47,952 nt of DNA from Planktomarina sp. Lineage in GTDB: Bacteria; Pseudomonadota; Alphaproteobacteria; Rhodobacterales; Rhodobacteraceae. The translations under genes were made by a program, and so were the position numbers. The stretch lies in contig JAHDCP010000010.1 of assembly GCA_020629775.1 (NCBI GenBank), positions 1 to 47,952 of the forward strand. The letters run 5' to 3'. Every line of letters begins with the position of its first letter. Positions within the stretch are counted from its first letter, which is position 1. Positions 26,079 to 35,023 of this stretch are shown piece by piece. Under the pieces are notes generated by a model. It made no database searches. It was not told the origin of the DNA and saw only the letters and a program-made list of their open reading frames with translations.

Positions 26079-27808
26079 CAGAACAAGAAATACCTTTGGG
26101 CAATGGGCAATTCGGTGGCGGGCTCGCAGGTTAACAACTCCCCATCTGCGCGCACCTCATAGGTTTCGGGGTTCACCTCCATTTTTGGTGTGGCGGTGTT
26201 GTGGATCAGATCTGATTTCCCGATGGCGCGTGTGTTTTCAACGGCAACCGTTTGTTTGGCCAGCCCCAACTTTTCCCCAATGCCATCGGCCTGTGCCGCC
26301 GCAGAGACGAAACACACGGCAGAGTGTCCCACAGATCGACCGTATGCCCCAAACATGGGTCGCGTATAAACAGGCTGCGGCGTTGGGATGGATGCATTGG
26401 GATCCCCCATCTGCGCGCATACGATGGTGCCCGCCATCAAAACCATTTCGGGCTTCACGCCGAAAAACGCCGGGTCCCACAAAACAAGATCGGCCCGTTT
26501 GCCTTCTGCGATGCTGCCTATTTCGTGGCTGATCCCGTGGGCAATGCTTGGGTTGATGGTGTATTTGGCGATGTAGCGGCGCACACGAAAATTGTCATTG
26601 TCGCCGGTTTCTTCGGGCAAGCGGCCGCGCTGTTTTTTCATTTTGTCAGCGGTTTGCCAGGTTCGGATCAGCACTTCACCCACGCGTCCCATGGCCTGGC
26701 TGTCAGACGCGATGATGGAGAAAGCCCCCATGTCATGCAAAATATCTTCTGCGGCGATAGTTTCACGGCGGATGCGGCTTTCGGCGAAGGCCACGTCTTC
26801 TGGAATGGATTTGTCCAGGTGGTGGCACACCATCAACATGTCAAAATGTTCTTCCAGGGTGTTCACAGTAAAAGGCCGCGTGGGATTGGTGGAGGAGGGG
26901 AGAACATGGTTTTCCCCACAGATCTTGATGATGTCGGGCGCATGGCCGCCCCCGGCCCCTTCGGTGTGAAACGCGTGGATGGTGCGGCCCTTCATGGCGG
27001 CAACGGTGGTTTCCACAAAGCCTGATTCATTCAACGTGTCTGTGTGGATCATCACCTGCACGTCCATGTCATCGGCCACCGACAAACAGCAATCGATGGC
27101 CGCTGGGGTGGTGCCCCAGTCTTCGTGCAGCTTCAGCGCGCATGCGCCGCCTTTGACCATTTCCACCAAGGCATCAGGCTGGCTTGCATTGCCCTTGCCT
27201 GCAAAGGCCAGGTTCATGGGAAACGCATCGGCGGCTTGCAACATGCGGCCAAGGTGCCAGGGTCCAGGCGTGCAAGTAGTGGCCAAGGTGCCATGCGCCG
27301 GACCGGTGCCACCCCCCAACATTGTGGTTAAACCAGAATGCAGTGCATCTTCGATTTGCTGGGGACAGATGAAGTGGATGTGGCTGTCAAAGCCGCCGGC
27401 CGTCAAAATGCGTCCTTCCCCGGCGATGACTTCTGTGCCCGGGCCGACAATGATGTTCACGCCTGGTTGGGTGTCAGGGTTGCCGGCTTTGCCGATTTTG
27501 TGGATCCGCCCATCGCGCAGACCCACGTCAGCTTTGAAAATTCCAGAATGATCCACAATCAACGCATTGGTGATAACCGTGTCCACAGCCCCAGCGGCGC
27601 GGGTGAATTGGGATTGGCCCATGCCATCACGGATCACTTTTCCACCGCCGAATTTTACTTCTTCGCCATACGACAGGCCATTGCCGCGTTCTGCGGTCAG
27701 ATCTCGTTCCACTTCGATGAAAAGATCGGTGTCTGCCAGGCGCACCTTGTCGCCAACGGTGGGGCCAAACATGGCAGCATAATCGGCGCGACTGATGGTG
27801 GTGGCCAT
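26078..27808 (-). CDS. ureC: Urease alpha subunit
   Basis: The 576-residue catalytic subunit hydrolysing urea to ammonia and carbamate. All nickel-site residues are visible: His143 and His145 (DSHIHFICP), the carbamylated Lys226 (ALKLHEDWG), His255 (MIHTDTLNE), His281 ([13 protein letters not shown]) and Asp369 ([13 protein letters not shown]). The active-site flap has Cys328-His329 (MVCHHLDK). It overlaps ureB by three bases and ureE by one. Nothing suggests loss of function. Confidence 0.98.
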   Translation of the reverse strand: MATTISRADYAAMFGPTVGDKVRLADTDLFIEVERDLTAERGNGLSYGEEVKFGGGKVIRDGMGQSQFTRAAGAVDTVITNALIVDHSGIFKADVGLRDGRIHKIGKAGNPDTQPGVNIIVGPGTEVIAGEGRILTAGGFDSHIHFICPQQIEDALHSGLTTMLGGGTGPAHGTLATTCTPGPWHLGRMLQAADAFPMNLAFAGKGNASQPDALVEMVKGGACALKLHEDWGTTPAAIDCCLSVADDMDVQVMIHTDTLNESGFVETTVAAMKGRTIHAFHTEGAGGGHAPDIIKICGENHVLPSSTNPTRPFTVNTLEEHFDMLMVCHHLDKSIPEDVAFAESRIRRETIAAEDILHDMGAFSIIASDSQAMGRVGEVLIRTWQTADKMKKQRGRLPEETGDNDNFRVRRYIAKYTINPSIAHGISHEIGSIAEGKRADLVLWDPAFFGVKPEMVLMAGTIVCAQMGDPNASIPTPQPVYTRPMFGAYGRSVGHSAVCFVSAAAQADGIGEKLGLAKQTVAVENTRAIGKSDLIHNTATPKMEVNPETYEVRADGELLTCEPATELPIAQRYFLF

Positions 27809-28113
27809 TACAAATCCCCCATGACTTGGGCGTTAAACCCAAAAATGCGCCTGTGCCCCGCGATTTCGATTAAATTTACCTCGCGGCGTTGGCCGGGTTC
27901 AAACCGGATGGCGGTGCCGGGGGCGATATCCAATCGGCGACCGCGCGCCGCCTGGCGGTCAAAGTCCAGCGCGCCGTTGCATTCGGCAAAGTGATAATGG
28001 CTGCCAACTTGCACCGGGCGGTCCCCGGTGTTGGCCGCCACCAGCGTGATTGCGTTGCAGTCTTCGTTCAGAACCAAGGCGCCTGCGGCGGGAAAAATTT
28101 GTCCAGGAATCAT
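27808..28113 (-). CDS. ureB: Urease beta subunit
   Basis: A 101-residue urease beta subunit with the usual opening MIPGQIFPA, the [18 protein letters not shown] core and the [16 protein letters not shown] segment. It forms the (alpha-beta-gamma)3 enzyme with UreA and UreC. The separate beta and gamma genes match the bacterial three-subunit type. It lies nine bases after ureA and overlaps ureC by three bases. Confidence 0.97.
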   Translation of the reverse strand: MIPGQIFPAAGALVLNEDCNAITLVAANTGDRPVQVGSHYHFAECNGALDFDRQAARGRRLDIAPGTAIRFEPGQRREVNLIEIAGHRRIFGFNAQVMGDL

Positions 28114-28122
28114 GGGCGTCTC

Positions 28123-28425
28123 CTATCGGATGGGTCTGTGGACGGTGACAAGTTTGGTTCCATCGGGGAACGTGGCTTCCACTTGGACCTCGTGGATCAT
28201 CTCCGGCACGCCAACCATGCATTGGTCTTGGGTCACCACATGGGCACCGGCTTCCACCATATCCGCCACGGATCGTCCGTCGCGGGCGCCTTCGACCACT
28301 GCATCCGTGATCAAGGCAATGGCTTCTGGGTGGTTGAGTTTAACCCCACGGGCCAGCCGCTTGCGGGCCACTTCGGCTGCCATGGCCACCAACAGTTTGT
28401 CTTTTTCACGGGGGGTGAGTTGCAT
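28123..28425 (-). CDS. ureA: Urease gamma subunit
   Basis: A 100-residue urease gamma subunit: [34 protein letters not shown] and the ending [20 protein letters not shown] are all typical. It starts three bases after the ureD stop and is followed closely by ureB, so the structural genes are in one transcript. Confidence 0.97.
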   Translation of the reverse strand: MQLTPREKDKLLVAMAAEVARKRLARGVKLNHPEAIALITDAVVEGARDGRSVADMVEAGAHVVTQDQCMVGVPEMIHEVQVEATFPDGTKLVTVHRPIR

Positions 28426-28428
28426 GGA

Positions 28429-29262
28429 TTATAGTCTCCAGTTTTTGGGAACAGCGGCGTCTGTCAAAAGGTGTAAGATTTTGAAAACGGATTTGCGCAG
28501 AGCCAAGCTGTCAGGGGCCAACACGCGCACCACCAGAACCGTGTCTGACAGCAAACTGGTCCCGGCGGTGGGGGGCAACAGGGGCCGGACAAGGTCAAGC
28601 CAAGGCTTTGCCAAGGGATCCACAAATACAATACTGGCCATGGCACGCGCCCCGTCGGCCACGGCTTTTTGGTTCAACTGTTCGGCGATTTTCCCGCCCA
28701 TTTTGATGCGATCAAAGTATAAGGGTGTGCTGTCACGGGTAATAGTCACCCGATCATCCAAAGCCCCGGACATCAGCCTTTCGCCCGAGGCACAGCGCCC
28801 AAACACCAAGGCTTCCACCATCAAGAATGTCGCAGATGCGTGCAATTCAACATCAAGGCGGCGTTTAAGCCGGGCCCCATCAAACAAAATCGTTTCTTGG
28901 GGCAACCAGAAAAGGGCCGCGCCGTCTTGGGCGCTAAGCGATGTGGTGACAGTGCCGTGTTGCACACCAGCGGCACGGTAAATCCGTTCAGCCGCTTGGG
29001 TCGTAACGCTGACCCGTGTTTTTGCCTGCGCCACGATATGGGTGGAAAATTGATCCCCGCCTGTGATGCCGCCCGCAGTGTTCACCAAAACCGTTTCAAG
29101 TTGGTCGCCCGCGGGGCGTGGGAAGATCGCCCGTAAGGAGCCTTGGTGCCGCAGGGTCTGCAATAAAGACGCCCCGTCAGGGCGGTGTTTTGCGTACACA
29201 GACACCAAGCCCTTGGCCCGTTGCAATTCGGGTTGTTGGGGGATGGTGCTTTGTACGTTCAT
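28429..29262 (-). CDS. ureD: Urease accessory protein UreD
   Basis: A 277-residue accessory protein that, with UreF and UreG, forms the nickel-insertion complex on apo-urease. NTAGGITGGDQFS, TTQAAERIYR and WLPQETILFDGARLKRR are clear UreD motifs. I use ATG 29262 (MNVQSTIPQQP); a longer frame to 29319 adds a poor leader. It is the first gene of the ureDABCEFG operon. No urea transporter or regulator gene is beside it, so nitrogen control (probably by NtrC) cannot be read here. Confidence 0.93.
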   Translation of the reverse strand: MNVQSTIPQQPELQRAKGLVSVYAKHRPDGASLLQTLRHQGSLRAIFPRPAGDQLETVLVNTAGGITGGDQFSTHIVAQAKTRVSVTTQAAERIYRAAGVQHGTVTTSLSAQDGAALFWLPQETILFDGARLKRRLDVELHASATFLMVEALVFGRCASGERLMSGALDDRVTITRDSTPLYFDRIKMGGKIAEQLNQKAVADGARAMASIVFVDPLAKPWLDLVRPLLPPTAGTSLLSDTVLVVRVLAPDSLALRKSVFKILHLLTDAAVPKNWRL

Positions 29263-29746
29263 GCGGGGCGTCCACCTGGTTTCCCCACCAGAGGTGACGG
29301 CGTTTCGCGATGCGCACAAACTTTGGAACGCGATCTGTTTTGAAATTTCGGTTTTTTCTTAAGTCGCTGAAATTTTAGGCGCTTGCGATCATTCTATGGG
29401 CGGTTTTTGGATGTTGTAATACCGGGTGAGCACGCGATTTCGTTAGGGCTTGGGCACGACGTGAGTGAAGATATCGCCTCTGCGCTCTTATTTGGGATCC
29501 TAAATGGTGTCAAAACAAAGAAAGAAAACCTTTTCGCGAAAAAATGGTTGATTTGGGATCCATCAACGGTCCTACTTACTATGACGACGCGCAAGATTCC
29601 GAACGCGCTTGCCGGATCGGCTGCTTTATCACTGTTGGGGTGAAGATTTAGGGCCGATTTTCGGGGGCAAATTTGTTTCTGCGCTGATGGCGTAAAAGCC
29701 CAGATGCGCGTGTGTTGGGCGAAAGTAGGAATTTGGGTTCGAAATC
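29263..29746. other. Divergent intergenic region between ureD and the sulfatase gene
   Basis: A 484-bp gap that must hold the promoters of the urease operon (minus) and of the sulfatase-TAXI operon (plus). A frame of 86 codons (29383-29643, plus) has no recognisable domain and no good ribosome binding site, so I do not call it a gene. The region is AT-richer than its neighbours and I found no convincing regulator site in it. Confidence 0.5.
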
Positions 29747-31372
29747 ATGGCTGAACGCAAAAACATTTTGTTCATCATGTGCGATCAACTTCGCTATGAC
29801 TATTTGTCGTGCGCGGGGCACAAAACGTTACAAACCCCAAATATTGATGCGCTTGCCGCGCGGGGGGTGCGGTTTTCCAACACATACGTGCAGTCCCCCA
29901 TTTGTGGCCCCAGCCGGATGAGCACTTATACCGGGCGGTATATGTCTTCGCACGGTTCTACGGCTAACTTTTCACCGCTGCGCGTGGGGGAGTTGAACAT
30001 TGGTGATTACCTAAAACCCCTGGGCATGCGCCCCGTGTTGGTGGGGAAAACCCACGTGATCCCGGATATGGAAGGGCTGACACGATTGGGGATCGATCCA
30101 TCCAGCCCATTGGGGCAGCACTTGGGGCAGGGCGGCTTTGAGCCGTTTGAACGTGATGACGGCATCCACCCAGATGCCATGGTAAAGCCCAATATTGCCT
30201 ACAATAAGTATTTGAAAGACCGTGGTTTTGATGACCACAAAAATCCTTGGCATTGGGCGGCCAATTCCGTGATGCGCGACGGCGAAGTGCGGTCAGGATT
30301 TTTCAACGATGTTGCGGATCTTCCGGCACGGGTCACGGATGAAGAGTCCGAAACCCCCTATATGACCCGCCGTGCGATGGAGTTTTTGAGCCAAGATGAC
30401 GGCGAAACACCTTGGCTTTTGCATCTCAGCTATATCAAACCCCATTGGCCCTATATCGCGCCTGCCCCTTACAATGATATGTACGGCCCATCCGATGTGC
30501 AGCCCGTCCACTGTGACGAAAGCGAGCGCGCAGATGTTAATCCTTTGATGAAACTGTTCCAAGACCGGATCAGTGGCAAAACCTTCTCTCGCGAGGAGGC
30601 ACGTAAGAAAATTATTCCGGCTTACATGGGCCTGATCAAACAGATCGATGATCAATTGGGCGAACTGTTCGCCTTCATGGATGAACGCGGTTTGACCGAT
30701 AACACGATGATCGTGTTCACATCAGATCATGGGGATTATCTTGGCGATCATTGGATGGGGGACAAGGATTTTTTCCATGATGAATCTGTCAAGGTCCCGT
30801 TGATTATCGCGGATCCGCATTCGGATTGTGATGCCACGCGCGGCACGGTCAATGACAAACCCATCGAAGCGATCGATTTACTCCCCACCTTCATTGAGTA
30901 CGCCGGTGGCAAAATACCTGATCACATTTTGGAAGGGCGGTCCTTGATGCCCTTGTTGCAAGGGCAGGACGTCAGTTGGCGGGATTATGTCATCAGTGAA
31001 TATGACTATTTTATGCAGACCTTCAGCCCCAAAACCAAGCGCCCCCCGATTGACTGTCGCATGTACATGATTGCCAACGACAAATGGAAATACATCCACG
31101 CGCCTGGGTTTGCCCCGGTGTTGTTCGATTTGAAAAACGACCCGGACGAATTTCACGATCTGGGGACCGCGCCCGAACACGAAGATATCCGCAAAACCAT
31201 GCATTACGCCCTGGCTGATTGGGCTTTGCAGTATCGACAACGCCAAACGGTGTCCGAACAACTGGCCAATGAACGCGTGGGCCTGGAGGACAAATTGGGC
31301 GTGTTGATTGGATATTGGGATGAAGACGACGTGAAACCGCCTGCGCAAGCCCCAAGCTTTGCGCAAGATTGA
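29747..31372 (+). CDS. Sulfatase/phosphonate monoester hydrolase family protein
   Basis: A 541-residue alkaline phosphatase-superfamily hydrolase. The sulfatase signature CGPSR at 53-57 (SPICGPSRMSTYTGRY) puts Cys53 where formylglycine is made. Metal and active-site residues are visible: Asp13 (MCDQLRYD), Lys101 and His103 (GKTHV), Lys231 and His233 (IKPHWPY), Asp327 and His328 (FTSDHGDYLGDH) and Lys340. No signal peptide is seen, so it should act in the cytoplasm. Relatives include aryl- and alkylsulfatases and phosphonate/phosphodiester hydrolases; I cannot tell which. The TAXI TRAP genes follow 58 bases later in the same direction, suggesting that its substrate is imported by them. Confidence 0.85.
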   Translation: MAERKNILFIMCDQLRYDYLSCAGHKTLQTPNIDALAARGVRFSNTYVQSPICGPSRMSTYTGRYMSSHGSTANFSPLRVGELNIGDYLKPLGMRPVLVGKTHVIPDMEGLTRLGIDPSSPLGQHLGQGGFEPFERDDGIHPDAMVKPNIAYNKYLKDRGFDDHKNPWHWAANSVMRDGEVRSGFFNDVADLPARVTDEESETPYMTRRAMEFLSQDDGETPWLLHLSYIKPHWPYIAPAPYNDMYGPSDVQPVHCDESERADVNPLMKLFQDRISGKTFSREEARKKIIPAYMGLIKQIDDQLGELFAFMDERGLTDNTMIVFTSDHGDYLGDHWMGDKDFFHDESVKVPLIIADPHSDCDATRGTVNDKPIEAIDLLPTFIEYAGGKIPDHILEGRSLMPLLQGQDVSWRDYVISEYDYFMQTFSPKTKRPPIDCRMYMIANDKWKYIHAPGFAPVLFDLKNDPDEFHDLGTAPEHEDIRKTMHYALADWALQYRQRQTVSEQLANERVGLEDKLGVLIGYWDEDDVKPPAQAPSFAQD

Positions 31373-31384
31373 AAACTATAAAAA

Positions 31385-31399
31385 CCGCGAAAAACGCGG
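31385..31399 (+). other. Small hairpin between the sulfatase and TAXI genes
   Basis: CCGCG-AAAAA-CGCGG forms a short GC stem just after the sulfatase stop codon and 32 bases before the next start. No T-tract follows. It may be an intercistronic hairpin that adjusts the relative expression of the binding protein. Confidence 0.35.
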
Positions 31400-31430
31400 G
31401 CAAACAGCCATGATCAACTGGGAGAAAACA

Positions 31431-32465
31431 ATGATCAAAACACTTATCGGGGCTGGCTTGGCCCTTGGCTTGATGACAGCTTCCGCCTCCGCGCAAGCCA
31501 TCTTGACCGCAGAAACGGGCCCTGCGGGCACCGTGCCTTTTACCGCCACCACAGCGCTGGCTGAACTTGCATCGGCCGAAGGGCTGGCAACCATGCAAGT
31601 GGCCGATGGGCAAACCCTGACGAATTCACTGCAAAACGTCGCGGAAGGCAAAACAGATGTTTCCGCCGCACCGTTGATTTTGACGTTCTTGATGTCACGT
31701 GGGGCGGGTCCTTACGCGAAATTGGGGCCTGAAAAGGGCAGCGAATTGATCGCCAATGTGCAAGTCCTGCACACCTTCAACTATGGCGGCTTTGGTCTGT
31801 ATGCTTATAACAGCTCAAGCGTCAAAGGCTGGGGTGATCTGGAAGGCAAAACCATCTTGAACGGCCCCCCCCGAGGTGCTGCCCTAACCAATGACCGCCA
31901 AATTCTGCAACTGGTCAGCGGCATCGAAGACGGCAAAGATTACAAGGGCTTGCAAGTGAACTGGGGGCAAATGCCCAAAACCATCAGTGATGGGTCTGCG
32001 GATGCCATGATGCTGCCGGTTACTTTTCCCGACAACCGTATCACCCGGTCCATGGCCGCCGGTGACATGACTTTGTGGTCCATCCCAAAAGACATTTGGG
32101 AAGGGGCCGCCATGCAAAAATACATCAAAAGCCCAGGCACCGCTGGTATCGTGTTCGATCTGAATGACGTGGCCCCAGTGGAAGGTCTGACCATCGTCAG
32201 CGAAGATGGCATCTGGCGCAGCCCGACGACCGTTGGCGCGGAAGTGGTGCAAGCCAGCATGGACTTTGAAACCGCCAAAGCGTTGACCGCTGTTATCTTA
32301 GCTAACGTAGACACGGTGTTGGCCAAAGCGCCATACATGGCCACCACCAAAATTGGCAGTGTTGGCTTTGGCCTGTGCGGTGCGGTTCCCGTGAAATACC
32401 ATCCTGGTGCCGTGGCAGCATATGAAGAAGCAGGGATGACCGTTCCCGATTGCGCCAAGCCATAA
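31431..32465 (+). CDS. TAXI family TRAP transporter solute-binding protein
   Basis: A 344-residue periplasmic protein with a signal peptide (MIKTLIGAGLALGLMTASAS, cleavage near AQA). The TAXI-type binding fold is suggested by the N-terminal ETGPAGTVPFTATTALAELA stretch, the LRG-like GDLEGKTILNGPPRGAALTN segment and the companion fused permease. I start at 31431 because GGGAG lies six bases upstream. A single gene product carries ligand for the permease at 32544. The ligand is unknown; the sulfatase upstream hints at an organic ester. Confidence 0.85.
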   Translation: MIKTLIGAGLALGLMTASASAQAILTAETGPAGTVPFTATTALAELASAEGLATMQVADGQTLTNSLQNVAEGKTDVSAAPLILTFLMSRGAGPYAKLGPEKGSELIANVQVLHTFNYGGFGLYAYNSSSVKGWGDLEGKTILNGPPRGAALTNDRQILQLVSGIEDGKDYKGLQVNWGQMPKTISDGSADAMMLPVTFPDNRITRSMAAGDMTLWSIPKDIWEGAAMQKYIKSPGTAGIVFDLNDVAPVEGLTIVSEDGIWRSPTTVGAEVVQASMDFETAKALTAVILANVDTVLAKAPYMATTKIGSVGFGLCGAVPVKYHPGAVAAYEEAGMTVPDCAKP

Positions 32466-32543
32466 GGCCGTATTCGGTCCATTAAAATAATGAAGGGGCT
32501 GCGGTATTTGCCGTGGCCCCATTCTCACAATGGGGTGGATGAG

Positions 32544-34913
32544 ATGTCGAATGCCGAAATGAACGAAGGTGGGTCCAAGTCCATCGCCAGCCAAATTGTA
32601 TTTTGGCTGTCTGTCTTTTTCGTCGTCCTGGGAATGATAAATGCTATGCCGGGCATTCCTGGGCTGGATCAATTGGCCGCCCAAATTGCCGGGAATGAGA
32701 ATTTCATCATTCGAAAATTCCCCTTCGAATATTACTATCCCTTTGCGTTTGCTGTGATGATGATCATCGTGGCGCTGCATCATTCCATGTGGCGGGCCTG
32801 GCGTGACAAAAGTGCGGTGCGACGGGGCTTTGGCTTGGCCATGGATGTCGCTTTGATCGTCATGGCTTTGACCATTTCGATCACGTATCTGGCGGAAATC
32901 GAAGCCGTTTGTATCATCGACCAAATCACCGGGGACCGCGCGCGGTTGCTGGCGGAAAGTCTGCGGATTGAAAAAGAAAACGCTGATCTGTTTGGCTTGC
33001 CGGAACCCACCACGGTGGATGATCCGCAATGCCTGAACACCACGGGGCCGTGGCTTGTGCTGATCATCGGATTGGCGATTGTTGTTTTCCTCAGTTACAA
33101 TGTCAAAGTTTGGGGCTTGCCGCTGGTTTTGGTGGCCATTTTGGTGGCGGCTTACACCATGGCAACTGTGTTGGTTTGGTACTTCTATGGCACTGAAGAC
33201 ATCAGCAAATACCTGGTGACCAAAATCGGCGGGGAACCAAGGATGCTGTCGGACGGGCGATCCAGGGTCCACGATATCTTGGTGAACAACGCATCGGGCC
33301 TGTTGGGGCGTTTCATGGATATTATCCTGAACGAGATCTTTCCTTATCTTATCCTTGGGGCCTTGTTTGGGGCGTCGGCGGGGGGGCAATCCCTGATCAA
33401 GGTGGCGTTTCGTTGGACGCGCAAATTGGCGGGCGGGCCTGCCCATGCTGCAATCGTCTCGTCCGCGATGTTCGGAACCATTTCTGGCGGGCCGATTGTG
33501 AACGTGCTGTCCACGGGTGTTTTGACCATCCCCATGATGATAAAGCGCGGCTTTTCTAAAGTCTTTGCGGGCGGCATGGAAGCTGCGGCATCATCGGGCG
33601 GGTCCATCATGCCGCCGGTCATGGGGGTTGCGGCCTTTATTTTGGCGGCCTTAACTGGGGTTCCATACAACAAGGTAATCATTGCCGCCGCCCTGCCGGC
33701 CTTGGCCTATTTCATCTGCCTGTTTCTTTCGGTGGTGTTCCAAGCGCGTAAACAAAAGATTGCGGCCATGGGGGAATTGACCCCCGATATGCACATGGAT
33801 CGCCAGGACATTTTGAACCTGATGGTGATTTTTGTTCCGATCTTGATCATCCTATTTTTGCTGCTGACCAGTAAGGAAAATATCGGCTGCGGTCTGTTTG
33901 GCGGGATACTTGGGGCGGAACGGATCTTTACAGATGCCGGGCAGTGCCGCGTGCAAAGTCTGCCCTGGGGCCTGAAGCTGGTGCAAAATGCCGCTGGTGA
34001 TGCGGGCAGTGCTGGCTGGTGGGCGGTGATTGCGCTGTGTTTCTTGATCTTTTTGGATCCTGAAATGCGTGCAAAACCGTCCAAGCTTTTGACTTCAGTG
34101 TCCAATGCCGGGGTGTTGATCGCGACGCTGTATCTGATGTTCCTGGCGGTTTCGATCATCGACTTTTGTTTAAAATTCACCGGCATGCCGTTCTTCATTT
34201 CATTGGATGTGTTGCAGTGGTTGCAAAGCTTGAACTTGGGCGGGGAAGGGTCCTTCTTGTTCCAATTTGTCGCATTGGTGGTGACCATGTTGTTGGCCGT
34301 TTTGCTGGGCATGGGGATGCCAGCGGTGCCTGCCTATATCAACGTGGCCTTGTTGATGGGGCCTGTCCTGGCGGGGCTGGGAATCTCCATCTTTGCCGCG
34401 AATATGTTCATCTTCTATTTTGCCGTGGCCTCGGCCATCACGCCGCCAGTGGCGCTGGCGGCCTTTGCAGCAGCGTCCATCACCAAAGCGGAACCCATGG
34501 CCACCGGGTTTGCCGCTGTGCGGGTTGGTATCGTGATGTTCGTGATCCCGTTTGTTTTTGCGCTCTATCCGGAAATTTTGTTGATTGAAGCCGCCTTCAT
34601 CGATCCCACAACCAGCAGTGGAAGCAACGTGCAATACTTGCCTGGTTACACCGGAGACGTGGCCTGGGGTGCGTTGGCTTGGCTTATGGCGCGGCTTTTA
34701 TTGGCGCTGTATCTTTTGGCCAGCGCCCTGGCGGCATTCGATCGGATGACATTGCCATTTTGGGATGTGGCAGTGCGGCTTGGGCTTGCGGCTTTGATCA
34801 TGTTCAAAGCCCCCACGCTGTATGGCCCTGCCGTTGTGGTGGCGGTGATCTGGTTGGTTCTCCACTTTGTGCGCAGCAGATCTGCCGCCAATGATGACAC
34901 GGCAGCCGCATAA
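32544..34913 (+). CDS. Fused TRAP transporter permease (DctQM type)
   Basis: A 789-residue membrane protein joining a DctQ-like N-terminal part (about four helices, then a soluble loop of about 60 residues) with a DctM-like part of a dozen helices, the normal form for TAXI systems. Signatures include SSAMFGTISGGPIVNVLSTG, AAASSGGSIMPPVMGVAAF, GMGMPAVPAYINVALLMGP and AVASAITPPVALAAFAAASI. I place the start at ATG 32544, behind GGGGTGG, rather than ATG 32490. It follows the TAXI gene by 78 bases and works with it as a Na+- or H+-driven importer. Confidence 0.9.
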   Translation: MSNAEMNEGGSKSIASQIVFWLSVFFVVLGMINAMPGIPGLDQLAAQIAGNENFIIRKFPFEYYYPFAFAVMMIIVALHHSMWRAWRDKSAVRRGFGLAMDVALIVMALTISITYLAEIEAVCIIDQITGDRARLLAESLRIEKENADLFGLPEPTTVDDPQCLNTTGPWLVLIIGLAIVVFLSYNVKVWGLPLVLVAILVAAYTMATVLVWYFYGTEDISKYLVTKIGGEPRMLSDGRSRVHDILVNNASGLLGRFMDIILNEIFPYLILGALFGASAGGQSLIKVAFRWTRKLAGGPAHAAIVSSAMFGTISGGPIVNVLSTGVLTIPMMIKRGFSKVFAGGMEAAASSGGSIMPPVMGVAAFILAALTGVPYNKVIIAAALPALAYFICLFLSVVFQARKQKIAAMGELTPDMHMDRQDILNLMVIFVPILIILFLLLTSKENIGCGLFGGILGAERIFTDAGQCRVQSLPWGLKLVQNAAGDAGSAGWWAVIALCFLIFLDPEMRAKPSKLLTSVSNAGVLIATLYLMFLAVSIIDFCLKFTGMPFFISLDVLQWLQSLNLGGEGSFLFQFVALVVTMLLAVLLGMGMPAVPAYINVALLMGPVLAGLGISIFAANMFIFYFAVASAITPPVALAAFAAASITKAEPMATGFAAVRVGIVMFVIPFVFALYPEILLIEAAFIDPTTSSGSNVQYLPGYTGDVAWGALAWLMARLLLALYLLASALAAFDRMTLPFWDVAVRLGLAALIMFKAPTLYGPAVVVAVIWLVLHFVRSRSAANDDTAAA

Positions 34914-35023
34914 ATCCTGGACGGTTGCTGGGGGCACGGCTATGGCCAATTGCCACGGGTCCCTTGTTGTTAACTGGGCGCGCGACTAGGTAGTTGCCAA
35001 ACCAAACGAAGGCGGGCCCGCAC

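Noticed and set aside
29383-29643. Possible 86-residue gene
   Set aside because: No domain, no ribosome binding site and AT-rich composition; it lies in a divergent promoter region.
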